Below, piece by piece: positions 1 to 9,301 of a stretch of 64,000 nt of DNA. The notes under the pieces were generated by a model that was given only the letters and a program-made list of their open reading frames with translations, had not been told where the DNA came from and did not search any database. Source of the stretch: Bradyrhizobium diazoefficiens. Its GTDB lineage: Bacteria; Pseudomonadota; Alphaproteobacteria; Rhizobiales; Xanthobacteraceae. The DNA lies in the NCBI RefSeq assembly GCF_018129965.1, contig NZ_JAFCKW010000001.1:62001-126000 (forward strand), written 5' to 3'. The first letter of the stretch is position 1. Each line of letters begins with the position of its first letter. The position numbers were made by a program, and so were the translations under genes.

Positions 1-61
1 CAGGCGAGACCAGCCGGGGTTTTGGGAGATAAACCCGCGAATTCGTCATGCCGATGAGGAC

Positions 62-165
62 CGTCATTCCGGGATGATCTGAAGGACCAGACCTCAGGTG
101 CGCAATTGCGCACCGGGGAATCTCGAGATTCCGGGTTCGATGCTGCGCATCGCCCCGGAATGACG
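62..165. repeat. Intergenic palindromic repeat
   Basis: The ends form an inverted repeat: CGTCATTCCGGG at the left and CCCGGAATGACG at the right. Smaller hairpins lie inside, including gtgcgcaattgcgcac. A second copy with the same ends lies at 7871-7974. Short palindromic elements of this kind are common between genes in Bradyrhizobium genomes; that statement is from memory, not a search. The element lies just past the stop codon of the minus-strand aldolase gene. Confidence 0.7.
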
Positions 166-166
166 A

Positions 167-1042
167 TCAGGCCAGCTCCCTGAGCGCGGCGTCCACGACC
201 TTGCGCGCCTCGTCCGTCAGCGGGGCCTGCGGCGGGACGGGGTCGCCGACATCATACCCCTGGCTCGCGAGCCCGGCCTTGATGCAGGCGGCGAGATTGA
301 AGCGGGCGAAGGCCTCGTTGACCCGCCACAGCCTGCGCTGCAGCGCCATGGCCTCGTCCCAGCGGCCCGCCCGGCAGAGGTCGTAGAGCGCGACGCTCTG
401 GCGCGGGATGATGCAGGCCGGGCCCGCCATCCAGCCGAGCCCGCCGATCAGCATCACAGCAGCCGGAATATGGGCGGAGGCCGAGAACACGCGCAAGGCA
501 TCGCCGCAGCGGTTCATGATCGAGAGCAGCCGGCCGGTATTGGTCGAGGCGTCCTTGATGTAGCCGATGCGCGGATGCGCGGCGAGGCGCGCGATGACAT
601 CGAGCGTCAGATCGGAACGCTGGAATTGTGGATTGGTGTAGATGACGACGGGAATATCGACGGCATCGGCGATGGCGCGGAAATAGGATTCCACCTGCGC
701 GTCCGCGAGCGGGAAATACGCCTCCAGGATCGCCAGAATGCCGTCGGCCCCAGCCTTCTGGTACGCCTTCGCCTGCGCCACCGCATCAGCCGTCGAGGTC
801 GAGGCGACGCCGGCCACGACGGGCACGCGGCCCTTCGCGGCATCGATGGTGGTCTGCACGACCGCCATGCGCTGCGCGGCATTGAGATAGGCGAACTCGC
901 CGGTCGATCCCAGCGGCGTCAACCCGTGCACGCCGGCGCCGATCAAATCGTCGCAGAGTTTCGCCAGCACCTCGCGGCGGACCCCGCCGTCGGCATCGAC
1001 GGGCGAGACCAGGTAGGGGAAGACACCGTGGAATTCGGCCAT
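167..1042 (-). CDS. DapA/DHDPS-family aldolase or lyase
   Basis: A 291-residue protein of the dihydrodipicolinate synthase/N-acetylneuraminate lyase superfamily, a TIM-barrel Schiff-base family of usual length about 290-300. Seen: [13 protein letters not shown] near residue 45 (the family GTTGE-type motif), the YTNP segment near residue 136, and YIKDAS near residue 160, whose Lys should form the Schiff base. Members cleave or condense 2-oxo acids, and the paralogues range from DHDPS to sugar-acid dehydratases, so the substrate cannot be fixed. It stands alone, far from lysine genes, so a catabolic role is likelier than biosynthetic DapA. ATG at 1042 begins a typical [14 protein letters not shown] start. 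Confidence 0.85.
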   Translation of the reverse strand: MAEFHGVFPYLVSPVDADGGVRREVLAKLCDDLIGAGVHGLTPLGSTGEFAYLNAAQRMAVVQTTIDAAKGRVPVVAGVASTSTADAVAQAKAYQKAGADGILAILEAYFPLADAQVESYFRAIADAVDIPVVIYTNPQFQRSDLTLDVIARLAAHPRIGYIKDASTNTGRLLSIMNRCGDALRVFSASAHIPAAVMLIGGLGWMAGPACIIPRQSVALYDLCRAGRWDEAMALQRRLWRVNEAFARFNLAACIKAGLASQGYDVGDPVPPQAPLTDEARKVVDAALRELA

Positions 1043-1154
1043 GTCGCAAATAAATTCCGGGGGAAGGGGGTCTTGTCTGGCGGGCGTGCGATGCCTTGGG
1101 TGCTACCATGAGGCATTATTGCCAGCAAGCGAACTGCCTTCGAAGAGCGCCTTT

Positions 1155-1988
1155 GTGGTTTTTGGAATTGTCCTGCAGCGTCAGTGGAGTTTGTTGGGTT
1201 GCGTCGCGATTCTTGGCGCCGCGCTGTGTCCGGGTGCGGCCCAGGCCGGCGCGTGCCCATCGCCGCAATCGGAGATCGCAACCGATCGCCCTGATGTAAC
1301 CAATTCCAGTCTGGTCGTGCCGGCTGGGAGCATCCAGATCGAGAATGGACTGAACACGTCCGGCCAGAGCACGGCCAAGGGCTTTGACGGCAGTAACAAC
1401 CGTCTCCGCTTCGGTCTCGCGCCTTGCCTCGAAGTGCTGGTCGATGTTCCCAGCTATGTCGGGCGGCTGACCGGCACGGTCGACACCGGTTTCACCAATG
1501 TAACTCCCGGCGTGAAATGGCAGGTCAGTGGTCTGCCTGAGCCTGCGAACCTTTCGGTGGTGTTTGGCGTCGGCCTGCCGACCGGCACGCTCGCAATCAG
1601 CGGCGCAGGCTTTCAACCCTATCTGCAGCTCCCCTGGTCCTATGAGCTCGGCGGCGGCTGGGGCATCAGCGGCATGTTTACGAGCTTCTTCCGGCCTTCG
1701 GATCTCGCCAATCACCAGACCAGCGAGGCGACGTTCGTGATCGAGCGGAAAGTTACCGCGAAGCTGGCGCTGTTCGCCGAATACGTCGGCGACTATCCGT
1801 CGCGCGGCGCGAGCACCGCTCTACTCAATGTCGGCGGCGGTTATCTTCTGAACCGAACCGAGCAGCTCGACTTCCACCTAGCCTTCGGACTCAACCGGAA
1901 TTCGCCGGACTACATCGTCGGCGTCGGCTATTCCTACCGCTGGGACAACGTCCTCGGGGCTCCAGCGAGACCGACGCTCCGGCATTGA
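1155..1988 (+). CDS. Exported beta-barrel-type protein, phenol MetA-pathway family-like
   Basis: About 277 residues from GTG at 1155. The frame is open from 1041, but that would overlap the divergent aldolase start. GTG 1155 follows a GAAGAG element and opens directly on a signal peptide: hydrophobic core LLGCVAILGAALCPGAA, likely cut after AQA. The mature part is rich in alternating hydrophobic and glycine strands (RFGLAPCLEVLVD, GVGLPTGT, FAEYVGDY) and ends in a repeated strand pattern, as in outer-membrane proteins of the 'putative MetA-pathway of phenol degradation' family. That family has no settled biochemical role. No partner genes adjoin. The outer-membrane assignment is inference from strand pattern. 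Confidence 0.65.
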   Translation: MVFGIVLQRQWSLLGCVAILGAALCPGAAQAGACPSPQSEIATDRPDVTNSSLVVPAGSIQIENGLNTSGQSTAKGFDGSNNRLRFGLAPCLEVLVDVPSYVGRLTGTVDTGFTNVTPGVKWQVSGLPEPANLSVVFGVGLPTGTLAISGAGFQPYLQLPWSYELGGGWGISGMFTSFFRPSDLANHQTSEATFVIERKVTAKLALFAEYVGDYPSRGASTALLNVGGGYLLNRTEQLDFHLAFGLNRNSPDYIVGVGYSYRWDNVLGAPARPTLRH

Positions 1989-2062
1989 CGAGTTTGCTGC
2001 GACGTCAGGCAGGTTGACAGACTTGACCACGCGGGTCGCGGCTGTTGGTCCCCGTATCGTTT

Positions 2063-3028
2063 CTACACCCTGAGCAGCCGCACCCGCGTGCCCCAGGGAT
2101 CGATCGCCTCCAGCCCATCCGCAAGCGCCGTGACCTGCGCACCGCCCTTGCGCAGACGCTCCTCCTGCGCGGCGAGCAGCTCCGGCTTCGCCGTCACCAG
2201 CGAGAACCAGGCAAGGCCGGTGGTGGCGTCGTCGCGCGGACCGGCGCCCTGGCTCTGCCAGACATTCATGCCGAGGTGATGGTGATAGCGGCCCGACGAC
2301 AGGAACGCGGCGCCGTTGCGCTTGCGCGTCGGGTCGAGGCCGATCGTGCCGTGATAGAAGCTTTCGGCCTGCGCGAGATCGCCGACGCGCAGATGCATGT
2401 GGCCGACGCGCAAGCCGTCCGGCGCCTTTGCATAGTCGGCGACGCGCGTGTTGGTCAGCGACAGCAGGTCAGGGATGTTGAGCTCGTCGGTCGCCATCTT
2501 CACGCTGCCCTCGCTCCACTGCCATTGCGAGGGATCGCGGTCGGCATAGACCTCGATGCCGTTGCCTTCGGGGTCGTCGAGATAGACGGACTCGCTGACG
2601 AGGTGATCGGCAAAGCCCGACAGCGGCACGCGATGCGAGGCGGCATGGACCAGCCAGCGCGCGAGGTCCTTACGCGTCGGCATCAGGAAGGCGGTGTGGT
2701 AGAGGCCGGCGGCGTTGCGCGGCTCGATCGCGGCGTCGGGCCGGGCTTCCAGCACCAGCAGCGTGATACCGGCGGTCCCGAGCTTCGCGGCACTGGCCGA
2801 GCGCTCCATCACGGTCAGCCCGATCACGTCCCGGTAGTAGTCGGCGACCTTGTCAAGGTTCTTCACCCGCAGCGTCACCATGCCGACCCGCATCGGGGTG
2901 CGACTGGCATAGGTCGGCCCGCCGCCCTGCGGCATGCCCTCGGCCCGCGCCGCGGCCGCGGCCGCCATGGCCAGCGACGTTGCGCCGGCGAGTTGAAGCA
3001 GCGTGCGGCGGGTGAGGTCGATGGTCAT
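2063..3028 (-). CDS. VOC-family (glyoxalase/extradiol dioxygenase-like) protein with Tat signal
   Basis: A 321-residue protein beginning with a twin-arginine signal (TRRTLLQLAG, then an Ala-rich hydrophobic stretch to about residue 30), so it is probably exported folded. Two vicinal-oxygen-chelate modules follow. The first is at about residues 45-160 (RVGMVTLRVKNLDKVADYY, HTAFLMPTRKDLA, YLDDPEGNGIEVYADR). The second is at about 205-320 (LRVGHMHLRVGDLAQAESFY, GRYHHHLGMNVWQ). The HTAF and Glu-bearing GIEVY strands carry the usual metal-ligand pattern of catechol 2,3-dioxygenase-like proteins. A periplasmic VOC protein is less common than a cytosolic one. The reaction is unknown. It is transcribed away from the protease-like gene at 3201. 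Confidence 0.82.
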   Translation of the reverse strand: MTIDLTRRTLLQLAGATSLAMAAAAAARAEGMPQGGGPTYASRTPMRVGMVTLRVKNLDKVADYYRDVIGLTVMERSASAAKLGTAGITLLVLEARPDAAIEPRNAAGLYHTAFLMPTRKDLARWLVHAASHRVPLSGFADHLVSESVYLDDPEGNGIEVYADRDPSQWQWSEGSVKMATDELNIPDLLSLTNTRVADYAKAPDGLRVGHMHLRVGDLAQAESFYHGTIGLDPTRKRNGAAFLSSGRYHHHLGMNVWQSQGAGPRDDATTGLAWFSLVTAKPELLAAQEERLRKGGAQVTALADGLEAIDPWGTRVRLLRV

Positions 3029-3200
3029 CGGTCAGGGCTCGCTTGAGGCCGTTTGGTGCAATATCGGGGATAGCTACACGTTCCCGTGAGCGCCTCCCAA
3101 TCACATGTTCGTCGGCCGCGGCCATACGGGACTGCCCACCCGGGCAGTTTCGCAATCCTCCGCGACATCCCAGATTGGATGAAGCTGACAGGAGTATCCC

Positions 3201-4067
3201 ATGGCCGATTCCACGCCTCTTTCGTCATTGTCATCCGCGCTGGCGGATGTCGTGGCGCGCACCGCCCCGTCCGTCGTCGCCGTGCATTCGCACCGCTCCC
3301 GCGCCACCGGCTTCGTCTGGAAGCCCGGCCTGGTCGTCACCGCCGACGAGGCGCTGGCCGACGAGGGCGAAATCAGGATCGCCCTGCCCGACGGCCGCAC
3401 CGTCGCAGCTGTGATCGCCGGCCGCGACCACACCACCGACATCGCGCTGCTGCGCGCCGACACCGACCTCGCCCCGGTCACGCTGGCCGCCGCGGTCCCG
3501 CCGCTCGGCACGCTGTCGGTGGTGGTCGCCAGCGATCACGACGCGCCCAGCGCCGCGCTCGGCATGGTGTCGGCATCAGGCAAGCAATGGCGCTCCTTGC
3601 GCGGCGGCGACATCGATGCCCGGATCGAGCTCGACGTCCGCCTGCGCTTCAGCCAGCAAGGCGGCCTTGCGCTGAACGCCGCCGGCGAAGCCTTCGGCAT
3701 GGCCGTGCTCGGACCGCGGCGGGTGCTCGTGATCCCGGCGGCGACGATCGCGCGCGTCGCATCGCAGCTGGAGACGCGCGGCCGCATCGCGCGCGGCTAT
3801 CTCGGTCTCGGGCTGCAGCCGGTGCGGCTCGACGACGGCATGGGCGCGATGGTCATGAATGTCGACAAGGCCGGGCCGTCGGCCAGCGCCGGCATTCGCC
3901 AGGGCGACGTGATCGTCGCGGTCAACGACCAGAAGCTCTCGGGTGTGCGCGCGTTGTCGCGGACGCTCGGTCCGGCAAGCGTCGGCTTGGTGGTCGATGT
4001 CGCCGTGCGCCGCGGCGGCGAGCCGGTCAGCTTCAAGGTCACGATCGGCGAGAGGCCGGAGGCGTGA
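3201..4067 (+). CDS. S1C (DegP/HtrA-like) protein lacking catalytic His and Ser, with PDZ domain
   Basis: A 288-residue protein with the fold pattern of trypsin-like HtrA proteases: residues 1-180 are protease-like and about 195-280 a PDZ domain (ARGYLGLGLQPV, GPSASAGIRQGDVIVAVND). Compared with the family motifs, the TNxHV strand reads VVTADEAL (His replaced), TDIALL keeps the Asp, and GNSGGP reads SQQGGLALN (Ser replaced). It should not be proteolytic by the usual mechanism. No signal peptide is visible, so it is likely cytosolic, unlike most HtrA proteins. It overlaps the next gene by four bases (GTGA), which suggests translational coupling. Function may be binding or scaffolding; that is inference. 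Confidence 0.85.
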   Translation: MADSTPLSSLSSALADVVARTAPSVVAVHSHRSRATGFVWKPGLVVTADEALADEGEIRIALPDGRTVAAVIAGRDHTTDIALLRADTDLAPVTLAAAVPPLGTLSVVVASDHDAPSAALGMVSASGKQWRSLRGGDIDARIELDVRLRFSQQGGLALNAAGEAFGMAVLGPRRVLVIPAATIARVASQLETRGRIARGYLGLGLQPVRLDDGMGAMVMNVDKAGPSASAGIRQGDVIVAVNDQKLSGVRALSRTLGPASVGLVVDVAVRRGGEPVSFKVTIGERPEA

Positions 4068-4435
4068 GCGAGGCCACCACGCCGGAGATCGTGCTGTCGC
4101 TGGAGATCGACGACCCCGTTCTCGCCGATCGCCTGGCCGTGCTGCTCGGCAACGTAACCGGGCTTCGCCTCGCCGTGCCCGGCGAGCAAGCCGCGGCGAC
4201 AATCATCGCCCGCGATCCACGCGGCATGCCCGATGACATCGCGCTGACCCAGCGCGAGCTCGACGTGCTCGCACTGATGGCCGAGGGCGCCTCGAACAAG
4301 ATGATCGCGCGCCGGCTCGGCATCTCCGTGCACACGGTGAAATTCCACGTCGGCTCGCTGCTCGACAAGCTGGATGCCACCGGCCGCACCGACGCGGTGG
4401 CCCATGCCGCGCGCCGCGGCGTGATCGAGCTCTGA
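4064..4435 (+). CDS. Short LuxR-type HTH regulator coupled to the protease-like gene
   Basis: About 123 residues from GTG at 4064, which overlaps the stop of the upstream gene by four bases. The C-terminal half (from about residue 58) is a clear LuxR/GerE helix-turn-helix: LTQRELDVLALMAEGASNK, then IARRLGISVHTVKFHV. The N-terminal 50 or so residues resemble only the tail of a receiver domain and have no phospho-acceptor pocket, so it is not a standard response regulator. Coupling to the inactive protease-like protein suggests that the two act together, perhaps by protein-protein control. The frame is open far upstream, but there it is antisense-like Arg-rich sequence, so the GTG start is preferred. 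Confidence 0.8.
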   Translation: MSEATTPEIVLSLEIDDPVLADRLAVLLGNVTGLRLAVPGEQAAATIIARDPRGMPDDIALTQRELDVLALMAEGASNKMIARRLGISVHTVKFHVGSLLDKLDATGRTDAVAHAARRGVIEL

Positions 4436-4547
4436 GCGGGCGGCAGTCAGTCCGTCTCGACGCGTTGGCGTAGCACGGATGGAGCGGAGCGCGATCCGGG
4501 GCATGCGTCCCGCATTCCGCTTCGCTGCATGCGGGCTACAACTCCAC

Positions 4548-6884
4548 TCACACGCGCTTGCCGCCGTTCTTCTCGGCTGCACGGCGCATGGCTTCGGCCA
4601 GCGCGCCGCCGCTGGAGGAGGCCTCCTGCTTGCGCGGCGCGGACGAGGTCATGCGGGCAGGATTACGCGTGCTGTTGTCGCGCTGCATGCCGGGGGCGTC
4701 CTTCTTGGCGCCGACCTCGTCGTCGAGCCGCAAGGTCAGCGAGATGCGCTTGCGGGCGACTTCGAAGTCCAGCACCTTGACCTTGACGATATCGCCGGGC
4801 TTCACCACCTCGCGCGGATCCTTGATGTAGGTCTTCGACATCGCGGAGATGTGCACGAGGCCGTCCTGATGCACGCCGATGTCGACGAAGGCGCCGAAGG
4901 CGGCAACGTTGGTGACGGTGCCCTCGAGGATCATGCCCTTCTGGAGATGCTTGATCTCCTCGACGCCTTCCTTGAACACCGCGGCCTTGAATGCCGGACG
5001 GGGATCGCGGCCCGGCTTCTCGAGCTCGCGAAGGATGTCGGTCACGGTCGGCAGACCGAAGGTCTCGTCCACGAAATCCTTCGGCTTCAGCGTGCGCACG
5101 ATTTCACTGCTGCCGATCAGCGCCTTGATGTCGCTCTTGGTCGCCGCGAGGATCCGGCGCACCACCGGATAGGCTTCCGGATGCACGCCGGAGGCGTCGA
5201 GCGGATCTTCGCCGCCGAGGATGCGCAGGAAGCCGGCGCACTGCTCGAACGCCTTCGGTCCGAGCCGCGGCACCTCCTTCAGCGCCTTGCGCGACTTGAA
5301 CGGGCCGTTGGCGTCGCGGTGGGCGACGATGCTCTGCGCGAGACCCGAGCCGACACCCGACACGCGCGCCAGCAGGGGCGCGGATGCGGTATTGACGTCG
5401 ACGCCGACCGCGTTCACGCAGTCCTCGACCACGGCATCGAGCGATTTTGCGAGCTTGGCCTGGCCGAGGTCATGCTGATACTGGCCGACGCCGATCGCCT
5501 TGGGCTCGATCTTGACCAGCTCGGCGAGCGGATCCTGGAGGCGCCGCGCGATCGAGACGGCGCCGCGCAGGGTGACGTCGAGCCCGGGCAATTCCTCCGA
5601 GGCGAAGGCCGAGGCCGAATAGACCGACGCGCCGGCTTCCGACACCACGATCTTGGACATCTTCAGCTCGGCGAGGCCCTTGACCAGATCGCCTGCGAGC
5701 TTGTCGGTCTCGCGGGAGGCGGTGCCGTTGCCGATCGCGATCAGCTCGACGCGATGCTTCAGCGCAAGCTTGCCGAGGATCGCGAGCGACTCGTTCCACT
5801 GCCGCTGCGGCTCGTGCGGATAGATCACGGCGGTATCGACCACCTTGCCCGTCGCATCCGTGACGGCGACCTTGACGCCGGTGCGATAGCCGGGATCGAG
5901 CCCCATGGTGACGCGGGTGCCGGCCGGCGCGGCCAGCAGCAGGTCGCGCAGGTTTGAGGCGAACACGCGCACCGCCTCGGTCTCGGCCGCGTTCCACAGC
6001 CGCATGCGCAAATCGATGTTGAGATGCACCTGGATCTTGGTGCGCCAGGCCCAGCGCACCGTGTCGAGCAGCCAGCGATCGCCGGGCCGCTTGAGATCGG
6101 CGATGCCGAAGCGCTTCATGATCTTCAGCTCGTAGACGCCCGGCACGCCCGGCGGCGGCGCCTCTTCGGCCTGGATCTGCAGATCGAGGATTTCTTCCTT
6201 CTCGCCGCGGAACATCGCGAGGATGCGGTGCGAGGGCAGCTTGGTCAACGGCTCGGAGAAGTCGAAATAGTCGGCGAACTTTTCGCCCTCGGTCTTCTTG
6301 CCGTCGCGCACCTTGGAGGCCATGCGCGCATTGGTCCAGACGTCTTCGCGCAATGCACCGATCAGGTCGGCATCCTCGTCGAAGCGCTCGACCAGGATGG
6401 CGCGGGCGCCGTCCAGCGCGGCGGCGATATCCGCGACGCCCTTCTCGGCGTTGACATAGGCTTCAGCCACGAGCTTGGGATCGTTGCCGGGCTCGGTGAT
6501 GAGCTGATTGGCGAGCGGCTCGAGGCCGGCTTCCTTGGCGATCTCCGCCTTGGTGCGGCGCTTCGGCTTGAACGGCAGATAGATGTCTTCCAGACGCGCC
6601 TTGCTGTCGGCGGCGAGGATGGAGGCTTCGAGTGCCGCATCGAGCTTGCCCTGCTCGCGGACCGATTCGAGGATCGCCTTGCGGCGGTCTTCCAGTTCGC
6701 GCAGATAGCCCAGGCGCTCCTCGAGGGTGCGCAATTGCGCGTCGTCGAGCGCACCGGTCGCTTCCTTGCGGTAGCGCGCGATGAAGGGAACCGTAGCGCC
6801 GCCGTCGAGCAGCGTCACCGCCGCCTCGACCTGCTCCGCCCGTACCCCAAGCTCCTGCGCAATTTTCTGGTTGATATTTGCCAC
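4548..6884 (-). CDS. tex: Tex family RNA-binding transcription accessory protein
   Basis: A 778-residue cytosolic nucleic-acid-binding protein, the usual Tex length. Domains in order: Tex N-terminal helical region (1-190; [17 protein letters not shown]), YqgF/RNase H-like domain (about 325-450; [16 protein letters not shown]), helix-hairpin-helix region (about 490-560; [18 protein letters not shown]), and S1 RNA-binding domain (about 650-720; [21 protein letters not shown]). The tail is Lys/Arg-rich. Start is GTG at 6884, behind a GAGGGA element. Tex is linked to transcription and RNA handling and to stress tolerance in several bacteria, but its precise task is unsettled. It stands alone, with a repeat-rich gap upstream. 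Confidence 0.95.
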   Translation of the reverse strand: MANINQKIAQELGVRAEQVEAAVTLLDGGATVPFIARYRKEATGALDDAQLRTLEERLGYLRELEDRRKAILESVREQGKLDAALEASILAADSKARLEDIYLPFKPKRRTKAEIAKEAGLEPLANQLITEPGNDPKLVAEAYVNAEKGVADIAAALDGARAILVERFDEDADLIGALREDVWTNARMASKVRDGKKTEGEKFADYFDFSEPLTKLPSHRILAMFRGEKEEILDLQIQAEEAPPPGVPGVYELKIMKRFGIADLKRPGDRWLLDTVRWAWRTKIQVHLNIDLRMRLWNAAETEAVRVFASNLRDLLLAAPAGTRVTMGLDPGYRTGVKVAVTDATGKVVDTAVIYPHEPQRQWNESLAILGKLALKHRVELIAIGNGTASRETDKLAGDLVKGLAELKMSKIVVSEAGASVYSASAFASEELPGLDVTLRGAVSIARRLQDPLAELVKIEPKAIGVGQYQHDLGQAKLAKSLDAVVEDCVNAVGVDVNTASAPLLARVSGVGSGLAQSIVAHRDANGPFKSRKALKEVPRLGPKAFEQCAGFLRILGGEDPLDASGVHPEAYPVVRRILAATKSDIKALIGSSEIVRTLKPKDFVDETFGLPTVTDILRELEKPGRDPRPAFKAAVFKEGVEEIKHLQKGMILEGTVTNVAAFGAFVDIGVHQDGLVHISAMSKTYIKDPREVVKPGDIVKVKVLDFEVARKRISLTLRLDDEVGAKKDAPGMQRDNSTRNPARMTSSAPRKQEASSSGGALAEAMRRAAEKNGGKRV

Positions 6885-7070
6885 GCGAGAATCCCTCTAT
6901 TCCAAGCACGCGACGCGGCAGCGAACCACCGGCAGCGGGACGCCGCTTATGGACCAACCGAGGTTGATTCATCAAGGTGCGCAGCGCAACCGTCGACAGA
7001 GGATTTTTTGTCGAATCGATGCGATCTCGCCACAATCGTGGGGATGCCGTTGCTTCGGTCATTGTGTTCG

Positions 7071-7230
7071 TGTCCCGGACGCGCTGCAACGCTCTTGCGT
7101 TGCGGCGCAGAGCCGGAACCCAGCGCGGCGCGGCGCAATGCGGCGAGATGGGCCCCGGCTCGGCAGCGCACCGTCGCACCGGACGATGCTTCGCATCGCC
7201 GGGGAGACGCTGCGCTGCGTCCGGGGCACA
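7071..7230. repeat. Imperfect palindromic repeat
   Basis: The ends tgtcccggacgcgctgc and gcgctgcgtccggggca are imperfect reverse complements. The interior contains further small hairpins such as gatgcttcgcatc. It lies between tex and the ring-opening amidohydrolase gene. Type and mobility are unknown. Confidence 0.5.
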
Positions 7231-7870
7231 AGACCGTCTTTGATGCATTCCCAAATTGCAGGCATGCCAACTCCTTCTCGCGGCTCAATTCGCCCGAGTT
7301 TTGCTTCATCACTCTACCCTCTTCAATCCAAGAGGGCACAGGGAAGACCGGGTGCCGACGGGCACCCGCGGTCCGCTGCGCGAAAAGCACACGCAAAAGA
7401 ACCGCACAGCAGCATACAGGTGTCGCCGAACACTCGGCCTTCCCTGCGCGATGGTTGGACGGCTTATGCCGTGCTCTCCCGGGAGCCGAACTTTCCTTCT
7501 GGCCTCCCTCACCCCGCCGAATTGACGATGCCGTCCGCCCGGTTGGGCTCGCGCGCATCTCCGCTGAGGGCTTGACCGTAGCAACGACGGCCAGGACGAC
7601 ACGGTTTTGCCGTACGCTTCAACGTCGCTCGTCCGCACGTGGCCTCGGGCTCACAGGGACTACCCGCCCTGCCCGCACCTTTCGCGCACGACGCTGCCGC
7701 GTCCATCGCAGGCCCGGCTCGCAATTCGTGACGACGTACGATCGCCCCTCAAGGATGAGCCGGGATGGGCGAGGCATACGCCATTTCCGAATTTCGGTAA
7801 AGTGGAATATTTTTGGTGACGGGGCTTGACAACGCGGCGATACACGGCGGCGGCAATTACCATCTCTGCT

Positions 7871-7974
7871 GTCATTCCGGGGCGCGCCCCTTGGCGCGAG
7901 CCCGGAATCCATTGAACCGCATAACCCGCTGCACGATGGCTTCCGGGCTCGCGCTTCGCGCGCCCCGGAATGAC
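7871..7974. repeat. Intergenic palindromic repeat, same family as the one at 62-165
   Basis: The arms are gtcattccggggcgcg at the left and cgcgccccggaatgac at the right, a perfect 16-bp inverted repeat around a central section that is itself hairpin-rich. It ends about 80 bases before the ATG of the amidohydrolase gene, so it lies in that gene's upstream region. Confidence 0.8.
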
Positions 7975-8056
7975 GGAGACTGTTGCACTTGACAGACGCC
8001 TCCGTTCCACGCCTGCTTGATCCTGCCGGACTACCAAACTCGACACGAGGACTCTC

Positions 8057-9169
8057 ATGCCCACCTCATCGGTCGGCGTCTTCAAGATCGCCACCCGAGG
8101 TCCCGGCGACGTGTCCGGCCTCATGACGACGATCGACTCCGGTGCGATCGACCCGTCATCGATCCTCGCCATTCTCGGCAAGACCGAGGGCAATGGCGGC
8201 GTCAACGACTTCACCCGGGAGTACGCGGTGGCCGCGCTGTGCACGGCGCTGGCGCCGCGGCTCGGCCTTTCCGCACACGAGGTCGAGCAGCGCATCGCCT
8301 TCGTGATGTCGGGCGGCACCGAGGGCGTGCTCAGCCCGCATATCACCGTGTTCACGCGGCAAGAGGTCGATCGGCGGCCGGCAGGCCTCTCAGGCAAGCG
8401 CCTGAGCATCGGCATGGCGCACACCCGCGACTTCCTGCCTGAAGAGCTCGGCCGCTCCGCACAGATCGCGGAGACGGCCAAGGCCGTGACAGCTGCCATG
8501 GCGGATGCCGGTATTGCCGACCCCGCCGACGTGCATTTCGTGCAGATCAAGTGCCCGCTGCTCACCAGCGAGCGCGTCGACGCCGCGAACGCGCGCGGCA
8601 ACAAGACCGCCACGACCAGCGCCTACAGCTCGATGGCCTATTCGCGCGGCGCCTCCGCGCTCGGAGTTGCGGTCGCGCTCGGCGAGATCGGCTCCGACAT
8701 CGGCGACGACGACGTGCTGCGCCGCTATGACCTGTTCTCGAAGGTCGCCTCGACCTCGTCCGGGATCGAGCTGATGCACAACGTCATCATCGTGCTCGGC
8801 AACTCCGCAGCTTCGGCGAGTGCGTTCGAGATCGGGCACGCCGTGATGGACGATGCGATCGATGCCCCGGCGGTGGTGGCGGCGCTGAAGAGCGTCGGAC
8901 TTGGTATCGCGCCGCAATCGGCCGAAGGCCGCGAGCTCGTCAACATCTTCGCCAAGGCCGAGGCGTCCCCTGACGGCAGCGTGCGCGGCTTCCGCCACAC
9001 CATGCTGGAAGACACCGACATAAGTTCGACGCGCCATGCCCGCGCGGCGGTCGGCGGCTTGATCGCGGGGCTCGCCGGCACCGGCGCGATCTATATCTCC
9101 GGCGGCGCCGAACATCAGGGGCCGGCGGGCGGCGGACCGGTTGCGGTGATCGCAAGGCTCGCAATTTGA
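8057..9169 (+). CDS. Ring-opening amidohydrolase (cyanuric acid amidohydrolase/barbiturase family)
   Basis: A 370-residue protein of the small AtzD/TrzD/barbiturase family, which opens cyanuric acid or barbiturate rings; family length is about 360-370. The family has three structurally related repeats, each giving a Ser-Lys pair. Seen here: [17 protein letters not shown] (about residues 46-62), the middle segment with [10 protein letters not shown], and the C-terminal signature [19 protein letters not shown] at 8057 follows CGAGGA. The neighbouring amidase could act on a ring-opened product, but AtzD-type clusters usually carry AtzE/AtzF, not this amidase type. From memory, Bradyrhizobium homologues have been tested as active on cyanuric acid. 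The substrate here is not proven by sequence. Confidence 0.9.
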   Translation: MPTSSVGVFKIATRGPGDVSGLMTTIDSGAIDPSSILAILGKTEGNGGVNDFTREYAVAALCTALAPRLGLSAHEVEQRIAFVMSGGTEGVLSPHITVFTRQEVDRRPAGLSGKRLSIGMAHTRDFLPEELGRSAQIAETAKAVTAAMADAGIADPADVHFVQIKCPLLTSERVDAANARGNKTATTSAYSSMAYSRGASALGVAVALGEIGSDIGDDDVLRRYDLFSKVASTSSGIELMHNVIIVLGNSAASASAFEIGHAVMDDAIDAPAVVAALKSVGLGIAPQSAEGRELVNIFAKAEASPDGSVRGFRHTMLEDTDISSTRHARAAVGGLIAGLAGTGAIYISGGAEHQGPAGGGPVAVIARLAI

Positions 9170-9301
9170 TGCCTGCGCATGGAACGCGGACCTGCAGCCG
9201 ACCTCTCCATCCGGCGCAACCCTGCCCTTCGCCGTGAATCGCTTGCTTAAAGTGCTGCCGTGCGAAACTAAGGTGGCGCCGCACGAAAGGGTTTGGACCG
9301 C

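Larger units (their letters stand above)
6885..8056. other. Long non-coding stretch with repeats
   Basis: About 1.17 kb without a convincing gene. It holds an imperfect palindrome at about 7071-7230 built round cccggacgcgctgc and gcgctgcgtccgggg. Next, at about 7320-7830, comes a stretch with many open frames on both strands but Arg/Pro/Ser-rich translations and no family motif; I recall related 'hypothetical protein' sequence scattered through Bradyrhizobium genomes. A clean palindrome follows at 7871-7974. The open frames look like GC-driven shadows. No tRNA or rRNA signature was recognised. Confidence 0.6.

Noticed and set aside
3086..4435. One long protein ending in the LuxR domain
   Set aside because: The upstream two-thirds of this frame overlaps the protease-like gene out of frame and is Arg-rich. 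The GTGA overlap gives a natural start for the regulator alone.
6024..7829. A 601-residue plus-strand open frame reaching from tex into the gap
   Set aside because: The first part is antisense to tex and the second runs through repeat sequence; no motif and no ribosome-binding site.
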